Source: an uncultured Ilumatobacter sp. (GTDB lineage: Bacteria; Actinomycetota; Acidimicrobiia; Acidimicrobiales; Ilumatobacteraceae). From it: a stretch of DNA of 19,760 bases. Within the stretch, counting starts at the first letter, position 1. Each line of letters starts with the position of its first letter. The notes under the pieces were generated by a model. It saw nothing but the letters and a program-made list of their open reading frames with translations, was not told the origin of the DNA and did no database searches. A program made the position numbers and the translations under genes. Shown here one piece after another: positions 1 through 6,420 of the stretch. Location of the stretch: the NCBI GenBank assembly GCA_938091165.1, contig CALKNK010000050.1:1-19760 (forward strand), in the 5' to 3' direction.

Positions 1-92
1 CTATCGCTACCGCATGCTGCAGCGACGAGTGAAAAACTCACCAACGCTGCAATACCTATCGATTTCGCACTTCGTGACGATCTTGCCGTCAT
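1..92 (-). CDS. Lipoprotein, N-terminal fragment cut by the window edge
   Basis: Read on the minus strand, the first 92 bases give an ATG (92-90) and 30 codons: a basic start (MTARSSRSAKS), a hydrophobic stretch (IGIAALVSFSLVAAA) and then CGSD. This is a classic lipoprotein signal peptide with the lipobox cysteine at residue 27. An AGGGGG ribosome binding site lies 6 nt upstream of the ATG. The same AACGSD ending occurs in the ABC substrate-binding protein at 9204-10925, and both genes use a G-rich ribosome site, so an extracytoplasmic solute-binding or other surface lipoprotein is likely. The mature part lies outside the window, so the product class cannot be decided. A plus-strand frame is also open here (1-153) but has no recognisable content. 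Confidence 0.75.
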   Translation of the reverse strand, partial: MTARSSRSAKSIGIAALVSFSLVAAACGSD

Positions 93-146
93 TGATTTCC
101 CCCTCGGACTCGTGAATGAAAGTCGTGACTGTCGTCACTTCGTCCT

Positions 147-152
147 ACTGTA
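147..152 (-). promoter_or_regulatory. Possible -10 box of the left-edge lipoprotein gene
   Basis: TACAGT on the minus strand fits the actinobacterial TANNNT -10 pattern and lies about 55 nt upstream of the lipoprotein ATG, leaving a leader that contains the AGGGGG ribosome site. A 5-bp inverted repeat (GTGAC at 125-129, GTCAC at 134-138) lies inside that leader. No convincing -35 was found, so this is tentative. Confidence 0.3.
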
Positions 153-278
153 GACGGTTGCAACGCAGGACACTCAATGCGAATTAAAGAAATTTAGAGA
201 CTGCAAATATCTGCTGGTGAATCCGAAGTTGTCTCATCGATCCGAATCAGCGACACTGCCGCCGTGTGCAGTGATTCG

Positions 279-512
279 ATGGGTACGACGCCTCAGCGTC
301 GAGAAAACTGGAGGCGGCACCCAGACCCTCGGCGGCTCGCCCCAGCGCACCCGCAGGCCACAGAGATTCTCGCCCGCCATGACGCTGCTCTCGACTGCGG
401 CGTGCCGACGTACGTCGATCCGATCAGCGGGTTCTGCGTCTTCACGTCGGACTTTCTTGCATCACGCAGTTTCTGTTGCTCATCTGGCTGCCGCCACTGT
501 CCATACGCCTGA
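279..512 (+). CDS. DUF5522 family small Cys-rich protein
   Basis: This 77-residue protein has a variable N-terminal half and a C-terminal block that I recognise as DUF5522: YVDP, then a GFCVFTSDFL-type segment, then FCCSSGCRHCPY at the very end. The four cysteines and one histidine of CC-x3-C-x2-C with the adjacent His suggest a metal-binding knuckle, but the function of the family is unknown. I chose the ATG at 279; a GTG at 264 in the same frame would add five residues. No Shine-Dalgarno motif precedes 279; a weak -10-like TGCAGT (267-272) lies 6 nt upstream, as at the leaderless genes of this window. The gene stands alone, divergent from the left-edge lipoprotein and followed at once by a hairpin. 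Confidence 0.75.
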   Translation: MGTTPQRRENWRRHPDPRRLAPAHPQATEILARHDAALDCGVPTYVDPISGFCVFTSDFLASRSFCCSSGCRHCPYA

Positions 513-542
513 TCGCTCGTAGCTCTGAGCTACTGAACGATC
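511..542 (+). terminator. Hairpin at the DUF5522 stop codon
   Basis: An inner stem GTAGCT/AGCTAC (519-524 with 528-533, loop CTG) is enclosed by an outer pair GATCG/CGATC (511-515 with 538-542). It overlaps the stop codon (510-512) and is followed by an A-rich rather than T-rich stretch. It is probably a transcription-ending or mRNA-stabilising hairpin; the missing T-tract keeps confidence modest. Confidence 0.4.
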
Positions 543-956
543 AAAAATTGAATTCGCTGAGCCCAATTCAGTCACGGTGTTGATTTGAAAAACCAAAGCC
601 CTCGAGCCGTTGTGCACAACTTGGACTTGTTCAGCGACTTGCGGGAGTTACTAGATCGACCAGATGCGAACGAGTAGCTTTACAAGTTGACCCAACGACG
701 GCAGGTTGATCGGTCAACTTCACGGAGATGTGCAGCGGAAACCCTGGTCGATGTTGCACCATGAGATGTTGCGTCCGCCGATCAGAAGTAGGCGCAAGAC
801 GTCTGTACTGCGCAGATCGTGCGTACCGTCGCAATTAGGCTGATCTCAAGGGTGTGAAGTCTGTCCGCATTTTTTACCGGGTTATTATCGACTGATCAGG
901 CGGTGAAAAGTCTCTGTTGTCGAGCAAGGTCACGTCGTTGAGTGCTTAACGTTTTG
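543..956. other. Intergenic region with inverted repeats, no gene recognised
   Basis: No reading frame here gives a recognisable protein. The region contains a perfect 12-bp palindrome GTTGTGCACAAC (609-620) and a perfect 9-bp inverted repeat, AAGTTGACC (684-692) with GGTCAACTT (712-720). A third related half-site, GTTGATC (705-711), lies inside the loop. A -10-like TATTAT is at 883-888. These could be operators or promoters for the molybdenum hydroxylase operon that starts at 969, but nothing here proves it. Confidence 0.4.
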
Positions 957-962
957 TACAGT
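957..962 (+). promoter_or_regulatory. -10 box for leaderless transcription of the hydroxylase operon
   Basis: TACAGT matches TANNNT and ends exactly 6 nt before the ATG at 969, so the transcript would begin at the start codon. There is no Shine-Dalgarno motif before 969. The same arrangement recurs at 4685, 8042, 13964 and 16822. Confidence 0.5.
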
Positions 963-968
963 TGAGGC

Positions 969-1823
969 ATGCCGGTGATGCACCCCACCACTATTGAAGA
1001 GGCAACGGCGCTGCTGGCGCACTACCCCGGTGCGATGGTGCTCGCAGGCGGTACCGACGCAATGGTCGAAATTAACGACGGGCACCGGCGGCCGGAAGGC
1101 TCGGTAGTAGTGGTGAACCGGATTGCTGCTCTGCGATCCTGGCGGCACGACCCGACGGCAAAGACCGTGACCGTTGGTGCTGGCGTGACCTACACCGAGT
1201 TGATGAGCGACCCGATTGCGTCGCTCATACCGGCTTTGGCTGAGGCGTCGCGTACCGTCGGTTCCCCACAGATCCGCAACGCTGGAACGCTCGGAGGGAA
1301 CCTGGGGACGTCCTCGCCCGCAGGCGACGGCCTTCCTGTCCTCGCCGCACTTGATGCAAAGCTGACGCTCGCGTCGGAAACTGGTACCAGGACAATGGCG
1401 GCGTCGGACTTCATCGTTGGCGTCAAACGCACTGCTATAAAGCCGGGGGAACTGATCACCGAGATCACGCTTCCTGTTGTCGAGGGCTGGCAGGGGTACG
1501 CGAAGGTTGGAGTGCGCAACGCAATGGTGATTGCTGTTGCGAGCGTCGCTCTCGTGATTGACCGACCCAACGAGCGCGTGGCCGTGGCCCTCGGATCTGT
1601 TGGTCCGACGATCTTGCGCTGTCCTGAAGCTGAAATGTTGCTTGCATCATCGCTCGATTGGCCCACTCTCACAGCGGACGCCGATGCGCTCGAACAGTTC
1701 GCTACGAGTGTGTCTGCAGCCAGCCGGCCGATCACCGATCACCGATCATCAGCTGAGTACCGCCGACACGCCGTTGGAGTTTTGGCTAAACGGCTCGCCC
1801 GGCGAGCAGGAGAATCTTCATGA
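969..1823 (+). CDS. Molybdenum hydroxylase, FAD-binding medium subunit (xanthine dehydrogenase/CoxM type)
   Basis: This 284-residue protein is the flavin subunit of a three-subunit molybdenum hydroxylase; it passes electrons from the iron-sulfur subunit to the final acceptor. The FAD-binding motifs of the family are present: LAGGTD at residues 25-30 and TVGSPQIRNAGTLGGNL at 96-112. The C-terminal domain ends with the usual SAEYRRH segment. Length is normal for the family. The ATG at 969 was chosen because a TACAGT -10 box ends 6 nt upstream; the next ATG (978) lacks such a box. The stop codon overlaps the next start (ATGA), so the genes are translationally coupled. A 7-bp unit, CCGATCA, is repeated three times in tandem at 1728-1748. 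The substrate of the complex cannot be read from this subunit. Confidence 0.9.
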   Translation: MPVMHPTTIEEATALLAHYPGAMVLAGGTDAMVEINDGHRRPEGSVVVVNRIAALRSWRHDPTAKTVTVGAGVTYTELMSDPIASLIPALAEASRTVGSPQIRNAGTLGGNLGTSSPAGDGLPVLAALDAKLTLASETGTRTMAASDFIVGVKRTAIKPGELITEITLPVVEGWQGYAKVGVRNAMVIAVASVALVIDRPNERVAVALGSVGPTILRCPEAEMLLASSLDWPTLTADADALEQFATSVSAASRPITDHRSSAEYRRHAVGVLAKRLARRAGESS

Positions 1824-2320
1824 ATGAAATCTTCACTTTGCATGTCAACGGCGAGGCGCGTGAGGTCCGCGATTCGTGGCTTGGCGAAAACCTTCTCGAT
1901 GTCCTTCGCGACCGCCTCGGCTTGATGGGAGCCAAGGGTGCTTGTGAGCAAGGGGAGTGCGGTTCGTGCAGCGTGCTCATCGACGACGAACTCGTCTGTT
2001 CTTGTCTTGTTATGGCGGCAAGCGCCACCGGACAAGCCATCACGACCGTCGAAGGCGTGGCACCTGCCGGTGCTCCAAGTGATGTGCAACAGGCCTTCGT
2101 GGACGCAGGTGCTGTTCAGTGCGGATTCTGCACGCCTGGGCTGATCATGGCAGTCCATGATTTGCTTGACCGCACGCCGGAGCCCGGCGACACCGAGATT
2201 CGTGAGGAACTGGCAGGCAACGTGTGCCGATGCACCGGTTACGGCCGCATTATCGACGCAGTGCAACAGGTTGCAGTAGCCCGACGTTCAGCGAGTGACA
2301 CATTGGGAGCATCGACATGA
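1820..2320 (+). CDS. Molybdenum hydroxylase, 2Fe-2S small subunit (CoxS/XdhC-type)
   Basis: This 166-residue protein carries both [2Fe-2S] clusters of the hydroxylase. The N-terminal plant-ferredoxin-like cluster uses Cys42, Cys47, Cys50 and Cys62 (C-x4-C-x2-C-x11-C); the C-terminal cluster uses Cys101, Cys104, Cys136 and Cys138 (C-x2-C-x31-C-x-C). Both sets are complete, so the subunit should be functional. The start ATG overlaps the stop of the FAD subunit and is preceded by AGGAG with a 7-nt spacer; its own stop overlaps the start of the large subunit. Gene order FAD, Fe-S, Mo is that of Cox-type and Bacillus puc-type operons. Confidence 0.93.
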   Translation: MNEIFTLHVNGEAREVRDSWLGENLLDVLRDRLGLMGAKGACEQGECGSCSVLIDDELVCSCLVMAASATGQAITTVEGVAPAGAPSDVQQAFVDAGAVQCGFCTPGLIMAVHDLLDRTPEPGDTEIREELAGNVCRCTGYGRIIDAVQQVAVARRSASDTLGAST

Positions 2321-4644
2321 GCGTGATTGACCAGCCCGTCATCGCAACACCGCGACACGGCGCATTAGGTACGTCCCCGACGCGTCCCGACGGCGTCGAA
2401 AAAGTCCAGGGTACATACGCTTTTTCTTCCGACATTTCAGCTGATGGAAGCCTGTTCGGTGTAACGCTGCGCTCGCCACATCCATACGCACGAATTCTGT
2501 CGATCGACCTCTCTGCTGCATGGAAGGTCGACGGCGTGCAAGCCATCGTCACGGCCGACGATGTCCCCGGTCAGTTGACCTACGGTCTTATTTCGCAGGA
2601 CCAACCAGTGTTTGCCGCCGATCTGGTGCGCTATGTCGGTGAGCCAATCGCAGCGCTCGCAGCCGACGACCCTGAGGCCGCTCGTCGCGGGATTGAAGCA
2701 ATTGAGGTCCAGTACGAGGTGCTGACGCCATTGCTTGATGCTGACGAAGCAATCAATGGTAAGAAAGATCCGATTCACCCTGACGGCAACGTGATCCGGC
2801 ATCAGCGGATCGTGCACGGCGACGCCGCAGCAACTGGTGAGGTGATCATCGAAGGCACCTACGAGATCGGCATGCAAGACCAGGCGTTTCTGGGCCTCGA
2901 AGCGGCCATTGCCTTTCCTGATTCAGGTGGTAAAGGCATTGAACTGCATGTCGCCACGCAATGGCTGCATGAAGATCGACACCAGATTGCAGCTTGTCTG
3001 GGATTCGACGAAGAAAACGTGCGGCTGGTTCTCGGTGGGGTCGGCGGCGCCTTTGGTGCACGCGAAGACATCAGCCTGCAGGTGCACTGCTGCCTCCTCG
3101 CTTTGCGGGTCAGCCGACCTGTGCGTATGGCCTACAGCCGTGGCGAGAGCTTCCTCGGGCACGTCCATCGTCATCCGGCATCAATCTGGATGCGCCACCA
3201 TGCAACCGCTGACGGCGAGATCGTCAAGATCGACTCAAAGATGGTGTTCGACGGTGGGGCGTATGCGTCGACCTCATCGGCAGTGCTGATTAACGCGATC
3301 ACGTTGGCGCAGGGTCCATATCGCTGCCCAAATGCTGTCATTGACGGCTGGGCAGTACGAACCAACCATCTCCCGTGCGGCGCTATGCGGGGGTTCGGGG
3401 CCGTACAAGCCTGCTTTGCCTATGAGTCGCAGATGGACAAGCTCGCAGTTGCTTGCGGTATTGATCCGTTCGATATCCGGCTGCGGAATGCGATGACGAC
3501 TGGCGACACGTTAATTACCGGACAGCCGGTCCTAAACGTGGCCCCTGTTGAGGAGTGCCTCCGCGCAACAAGTGCTCTGCCGCTACCCGACGAGCCCGTT
3601 GGAGGGTTCCTTCTGTCGGACGGATCACAGGACGTTATGAAGCTGCCCGGGGGAGCCGGTCGGACCGCCGATATGGGTGACGTGGTCCGTGGGATCGGCT
3701 GGGGTGTGTCGATCAAGAACCTGATGTACTCAGAGGCCTTCGACGACTACGCAACAGCTCGATGTCGACTTGTCGACGGTCCCGACGGGGTCCACGTGCA
3801 TCTTAAATTTGCGACGTCGGAGGTCGGTCAGGGCTTCGTCACCCTTGCACCGCAGATCGCTCGAACGGTGCTGGGTATCGACGCAGTCGAGATAGATCCG
3901 ATCGACACGCAGGTTGGTTCAGCCGGGTCGACGTCGGCTTCCCGCCAGACCTGGATGAGCGGAGGTGCTGTCAACAAAGCTTGTGAAGCCGTGCGCGATC
4001 AAGTGTTCGAGCAGGTAGCGGCCTCTAACGGCTGGGATGCTGCGGTCCTTTTGATTGACGGCACAGACATAGTCGATCCGACGAGCGGGTCGCGTCTTGA
4101 TGCCGCAGGGGCATGTTTAGGTTTAAACATCGACGAGACCGTTGAGTATCGGCATCCGCCGACCACCGAGATCGACGAGGACGGCCAAGGCAATCCCCAC
4201 ACAGCTTTCGCTTTTGTGGCTCACCGGGCAGTCGTTGATGTAGACCCGGACCTCGGCCTGATAAAAGTGGTGCAAATCGCGACTGCTCAAGACGTGGGTC
4301 GAGCCCTTAACCCGCTCTCCGTCATTGGTCAGATCGAAGGTGGCATCGCCCAAGGACTTGGACTCGCGGTGATGGAGGAGATCGTTCAAGTCGATGGCGT
4401 TATTCGAAACGGAAACTTCACGGACTACCTCCTGCCAACGTTTCTTGACATGCCGCCTGTTCTGGCCACCCTGATCGAGCAGCCTGACCCACTGGCCCCG
4501 CTCGGTGCGAAAGGTGTTGGCGAACCGCCATGCATTTCCTCCACGCCGGCGGTGGTGGCCGCCATTCGTGACGCTCTCGTTCAAGCCGGCGTGGACGCGC
4601 CTTTAGATCGGGTTCCTGTTCGCCCTGCCGACATCTGCCTCTGA
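2317..4644 (+). CDS. Molybdenum hydroxylase, molybdopterin-binding large subunit (xanthine dehydrogenase-like)
   Basis: This 775-residue catalytic subunit binds the molybdenum cofactor and hydroxylates its substrate with water-derived oxygen. Motifs in order: GGVGGAFGARED at 240-251; GAMRGFG at 355-361; EVGQGF; a TSASRQTWMSGGA segment; and GAKGVGEPP with the presumed catalytic base Glu736. It has RGFG where CO dehydrogenase large subunits carry the AYRCSFR active-site loop, so CO is an unlikely substrate and a purine or other N-heterocycle (or aldehyde) is more likely. The start has GGGAG 7 nt upstream and overlaps the preceding stop. The phosphoribosyltransferase gene 40 nt downstream fits a purine role. 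Cofactor insertion factors (XdhC/MobA type) are not in this window. I do not assign a symbol because substrate specificity is not shown. Confidence 0.92.
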   Translation: MSVIDQPVIATPRHGALGTSPTRPDGVEKVQGTYAFSSDISADGSLFGVTLRSPHPYARILSIDLSAAWKVDGVQAIVTADDVPGQLTYGLISQDQPVFAADLVRYVGEPIAALAADDPEAARRGIEAIEVQYEVLTPLLDADEAINGKKDPIHPDGNVIRHQRIVHGDAAATGEVIIEGTYEIGMQDQAFLGLEAAIAFPDSGGKGIELHVATQWLHEDRHQIAACLGFDEENVRLVLGGVGGAFGAREDISLQVHCCLLALRVSRPVRMAYSRGESFLGHVHRHPASIWMRHHATADGEIVKIDSKMVFDGGAYASTSSAVLINAITLAQGPYRCPNAVIDGWAVRTNHLPCGAMRGFGAVQACFAYESQMDKLAVACGIDPFDIRLRNAMTTGDTLITGQPVLNVAPVEECLRATSALPLPDEPVGGFLLSDGSQDVMKLPGGAGRTADMGDVVRGIGWGVSIKNLMYSEAFDDYATARCRLVDGPDGVHVHLKFATSEVGQGFVTLAPQIARTVLGIDAVEIDPIDTQVGSAGSTSASRQTWMSGGAVNKACEAVRDQVFEQVAASNGWDAAVLLIDGTDIVDPTSGSRLDAAGACLGLNIDETVEYRHPPTTEIDEDGQGNPHTAFAFVAHRAVVDVDPDLGLIKVVQIATAQDVGRALNPLSVIGQIEGGIAQGLGLAVMEEIVQVDGVIRNGNFTDYLLPTFLDMPPVLATLIEQPDPLAPLGAKGVGEPPCISSTPAVVAAIRDALVQAGVDAPLDRVPVRPADICL

Positions 4645-4671
4645 AATGGCGGCATCGGAGTGCGGCCCGAC

Positions 4672-4677
4672 TAGGTT
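4672..4677 (+). promoter_or_regulatory. -10 box for leaderless phosphoribosyltransferase transcript
   Basis: TAGGTT fits TANNNT and ends 7 nt before the ATG at 4685. It suggests a separate promoter in the 40-nt gap after the hydroxylase operon and supports 4685 rather than the earlier in-frame ATG at 4646. Confidence 0.45.
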
Positions 4678-4684
4678 CCCAAGC

Positions 4685-5182
4685 ATGTCTGAAGAGCGCG
4701 AAATCATGACCTGGGACATGCTAGGTGAGTCCACACGAACGCTGTCGCAGATGGTGGCTGACGACGGCTACGAGCCCGACATGATTCTTGGAATCGCTCG
4801 GGGCGGATTGCTCCCGGCAGGTGCGATGGGATACGCCCTGTCGGTCAAGAACGTCTACACGATGAATGTTGAGTTCTACACCGGTGTGGACGAGCGTCTT
4901 GAAGTCCCGCGCATTCTCCCGCCAGCGCCTGATTTCGTTGACCTGTCGCACGGAAAGATTCTCGTCGTCGACGATGTCGCTGATACAGGCCACACCCTCA
5001 AGTCGGTCGAGGAGTTTTGCGAAGGCAAAGTCGGAGAAGTCCGCACGGCGTGCATTTATGAAAAGTCGCATTCAGTCGTGAAATGCGATTACGTGTGGAA
5101 GCGAACTGATCAGTGGATCAATTTTCCCTGGAGTGAGAAGGACCCCGTTGCTCAGCGTGACTGGTCTGTCAGAGACGCCTGA
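4685..5182 (+). CDS. Phosphoribosyltransferase, xanthine/hypoxanthine-guanine type
   Basis: This 165-residue type I phosphoribosyltransferase would transfer phosphoribose from PRPP to a nucleobase. The PRPP-binding motif ILVVDDVADTGHTL is at residues 92-105; an ARGGLLP loop is at 38-44; and the C-terminal WINFPWS segment (144-150) resembles the base-binding hood of Gpt-type xanthine-guanine enzymes. The family assignment is firm; the preferred base is inferred. It follows the molybdenum hydroxylase by 40 nt, which suggests that salvage and oxidation of the same purines are encoded together. I chose ATG 4685 because of the TAGGTT box; an in-frame ATG at 4646 would add 13 residues that do not look like family sequence. 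It converges on the M50 protease gene with 6 nt between stops. Confidence 0.85.
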   Translation: MSEEREIMTWDMLGESTRTLSQMVADDGYEPDMILGIARGGLLPAGAMGYALSVKNVYTMNVEFYTGVDERLEVPRILPPAPDFVDLSHGKILVVDDVADTGHTLKSVEEFCEGKVGEVRTACIYEKSHSVVKCDYVWKRTDQWINFPWSEKDPVAQRDWSVRDA

Positions 5183-5188
5183 TTCGCT

Positions 5189-6262
5189 TCATGAGTTGAA
5201 CGCTCGCTGTTGAGCGAGTTGCAACCGTTCGGCAAGCCGCTTGGCCGGAACGATACCGAGGAGTTTGTCGCCGTTCCAGACGGTGACGAGTGGATTCGTG
5301 GGGTTCACCCTGGGGAGAACTGACGACAGGTCGTCATCTGGTCCGGCCTTGGCGAGTGTGCTGAAAGGCGTCATCAGTTGTGTCAGCATCACTACCGCCC
5401 GCTGATCAGACGGGATGGCCCACAGTTGATCCTCAAGGACGAGCCCATCGACATTGCCGTCGTCGTTCGCATCGAGTGCTACCGCGCCGGCTTGTCCGAG
5501 TCGTTGCCTCTGATCGATCATTGAGTCGGCATCCATGTCGCTGCCAGCATGGGCAATGCCGAACCATGTGAGGTCGCGGACCTTCACACCATCGAGTTGC
5601 TCGCCGATGTAGGAGGCCATGATCTCGGCACGAGCGTTCATCGCGATGAACACACCAGTAACGGCGACAAAGATTCCCTGCATTCCTTGGATCATCAGCG
5701 CCACGCCGATGATGCCGAGACTCCATCCAAGAACGCGACCGGCATTGCCTGCGTCGCGCATTGCCCGATACTTGTTTCCGGTTCGCGCCCATCGCACTGC
5801 TCGGACGACGCGGCCCCCGTCAAGCGGTGAGCCAGGAAGCATGTTAAACACGGCGAGCACGGCGTTGATGAAACCGATCCAGATCAAGACGTTGGAGCGA
5901 AACAGAAACGCCAGGCCGATGCTCACAACTCCGATAAGCAAGCTGACTGCTGGACCAGCGATAGCGATCAGACCGTCGGCCTTCGGTGTGGGCGACTCAC
6001 GATCGAGCCGGGCAACGCCTCCGAGTGCCCACAGGTCAATCGACTCTGTGTTGACGCCGTAGCGACGAGCCACCAGTGCATGGCCGAATTCGTGGAGGAG
6101 AATGGAGAGAAAGAAGGCGAGTGTGGCGGCTATGCCGGCGACGACGCCAAGCGCTGCTGCAAGGTTTGCGCCGAACAGCGCTGCGACAAGCGCCATGCTC
6201 CAGTGGGCTCGTACCGGAATTCCGAAGTAGCTGCCCAGCTTTAATGATCCAGGGGATCTCAT
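5189..6262 (-). CDS. Site-2-type M50 zinc metalloprotease with C-terminal CBS-like region
   Basis: This 357-residue intramembrane protease probably cleaves membrane-bound regulators or signal-peptide remnants. The zinc motif LLHEFGH (55-61) and the second motif NMLPGSPLDGGR (140-151) are both intact, with an ALGGVA segment (79-84) between them. Several membrane helices fill residues 20-225. The rest (about 230-357) looks like a degenerate CBS-domain pair, as in the SpoIVFB-like branch that carries CBS domains. The open frame extends further upstream to 6475, but the family N-terminus (basic residues, then GSYFGIPVRAHW) begins at the ATG at 6262, which I take as the start. A TACGGT box lies 10 nt upstream, giving a leader of only about 3 nt. 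The substrate is unknown, and no anti-sigma factor gene is nearby. Confidence 0.85.
   Translation of the reverse strand: MRSPGSLKLGSYFGIPVRAHWSMALVAALFGANLAAALGVVAGIAATLAFFLSILLHEFGHALVARRYGVNTESIDLWALGGVARLDRESPTPKADGLIAIAGPAVSLLIGVVSIGLAFLFRSNVLIWIGFINAVLAVFNMLPGSPLDGGRVVRAVRWARTGNKYRAMRDAGNAGRVLGWSLGIIGVALMIQGMQGIFVAVTGVFIAMNARAEIMASYIGEQLDGVKVRDLTWFGIAHAGSDMDADSMIDQRQRLGQAGAVALDANDDGNVDGLVLEDQLWAIPSDQRAVVMLTQLMTPFSTLAKAGPDDDLSSVLPRVNPTNPLVTVWNGDKLLGIVPAKRLAERLQLAQQRAFNS
5203..5218. terminator. Hairpin at the convergent phosphoribosyltransferase/M50 ends
   Basis: CTCGCT and AGCGAG form a 6-bp stem with a GTTG loop. It lies inside the last codons of the M50 gene, just past the phosphoribosyltransferase stop. 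It has no T-tract and is only a possible terminator for the plus-strand transcript. Confidence 0.25.
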
Positions 6263-6272
6263 AATAACTTCA

Positions 6273-6278
6273 ACCGTA
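6273..6278 (-). promoter_or_regulatory. Possible -10 box of the M50 protease gene
   Basis: TACGGT on the minus strand fits TANNNT and ends 10 nt before the ATG at 6262, which would place transcription start within a few nt of the start codon. No Shine-Dalgarno motif is seen at this start. Confidence 0.35.
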
Positions 6279-6355
6279 CATTCGTTCCCTGTATTCCGCC
6301 TCCTGTGCTGCCATCTCGGCCAGGCGGCCCCAGTTCGCTCAAGTCCGGTCTGATC

Positions 6356-6406
6356 CAGAACATGATGCAACGAGCCGCTCTGCAGCTCCGAGCGTCCTGC
6401 GTTCTG
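6356..6406 (-). terminator. Nested inverted repeats downstream of the FAD oxidoreductase
   Basis: CAGAAC (6356-6361) pairs with GTTCTG (6401-6406), and inside it CGCTC (6376-6380) pairs with GAGCG (6390-6394). The structure lies 15-65 nt past the stop of the minus-strand oxidoreductase. There is no clear T-tract, so a terminator role is only suggested. Confidence 0.25.
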
Positions 6407-6420
6407 GTAGCTGCGTTGCG

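Noticed and set aside
1..153. Open plus-strand frame reading from the left edge to TAG at 151-153
   Set aside because: The minus strand of the same stretch encodes a clear lipoprotein signal peptide with a ribosome site, which explains the sequence better.
631..834. Minus-strand open frame of 67 codons
   Set aside because: Arginine- and histidine-rich with no family resemblance and no ribosome site; it overlaps the inverted repeats and is probably non-coding.
2317..4644. Aerobic CO dehydrogenase large subunit
   Set aside because: Gene order fits Cox operons, but the active-site loop AYRCSFR is missing; RGFG is present instead.
5440..5480. EF-hand-like DANDDGNVDG loop in the C-terminal part of the M50 protease
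   Set aside because: It sits where a CBS-domain turn is expected in a cytoplasmic region, so the match to a calcium loop is most likely chance.
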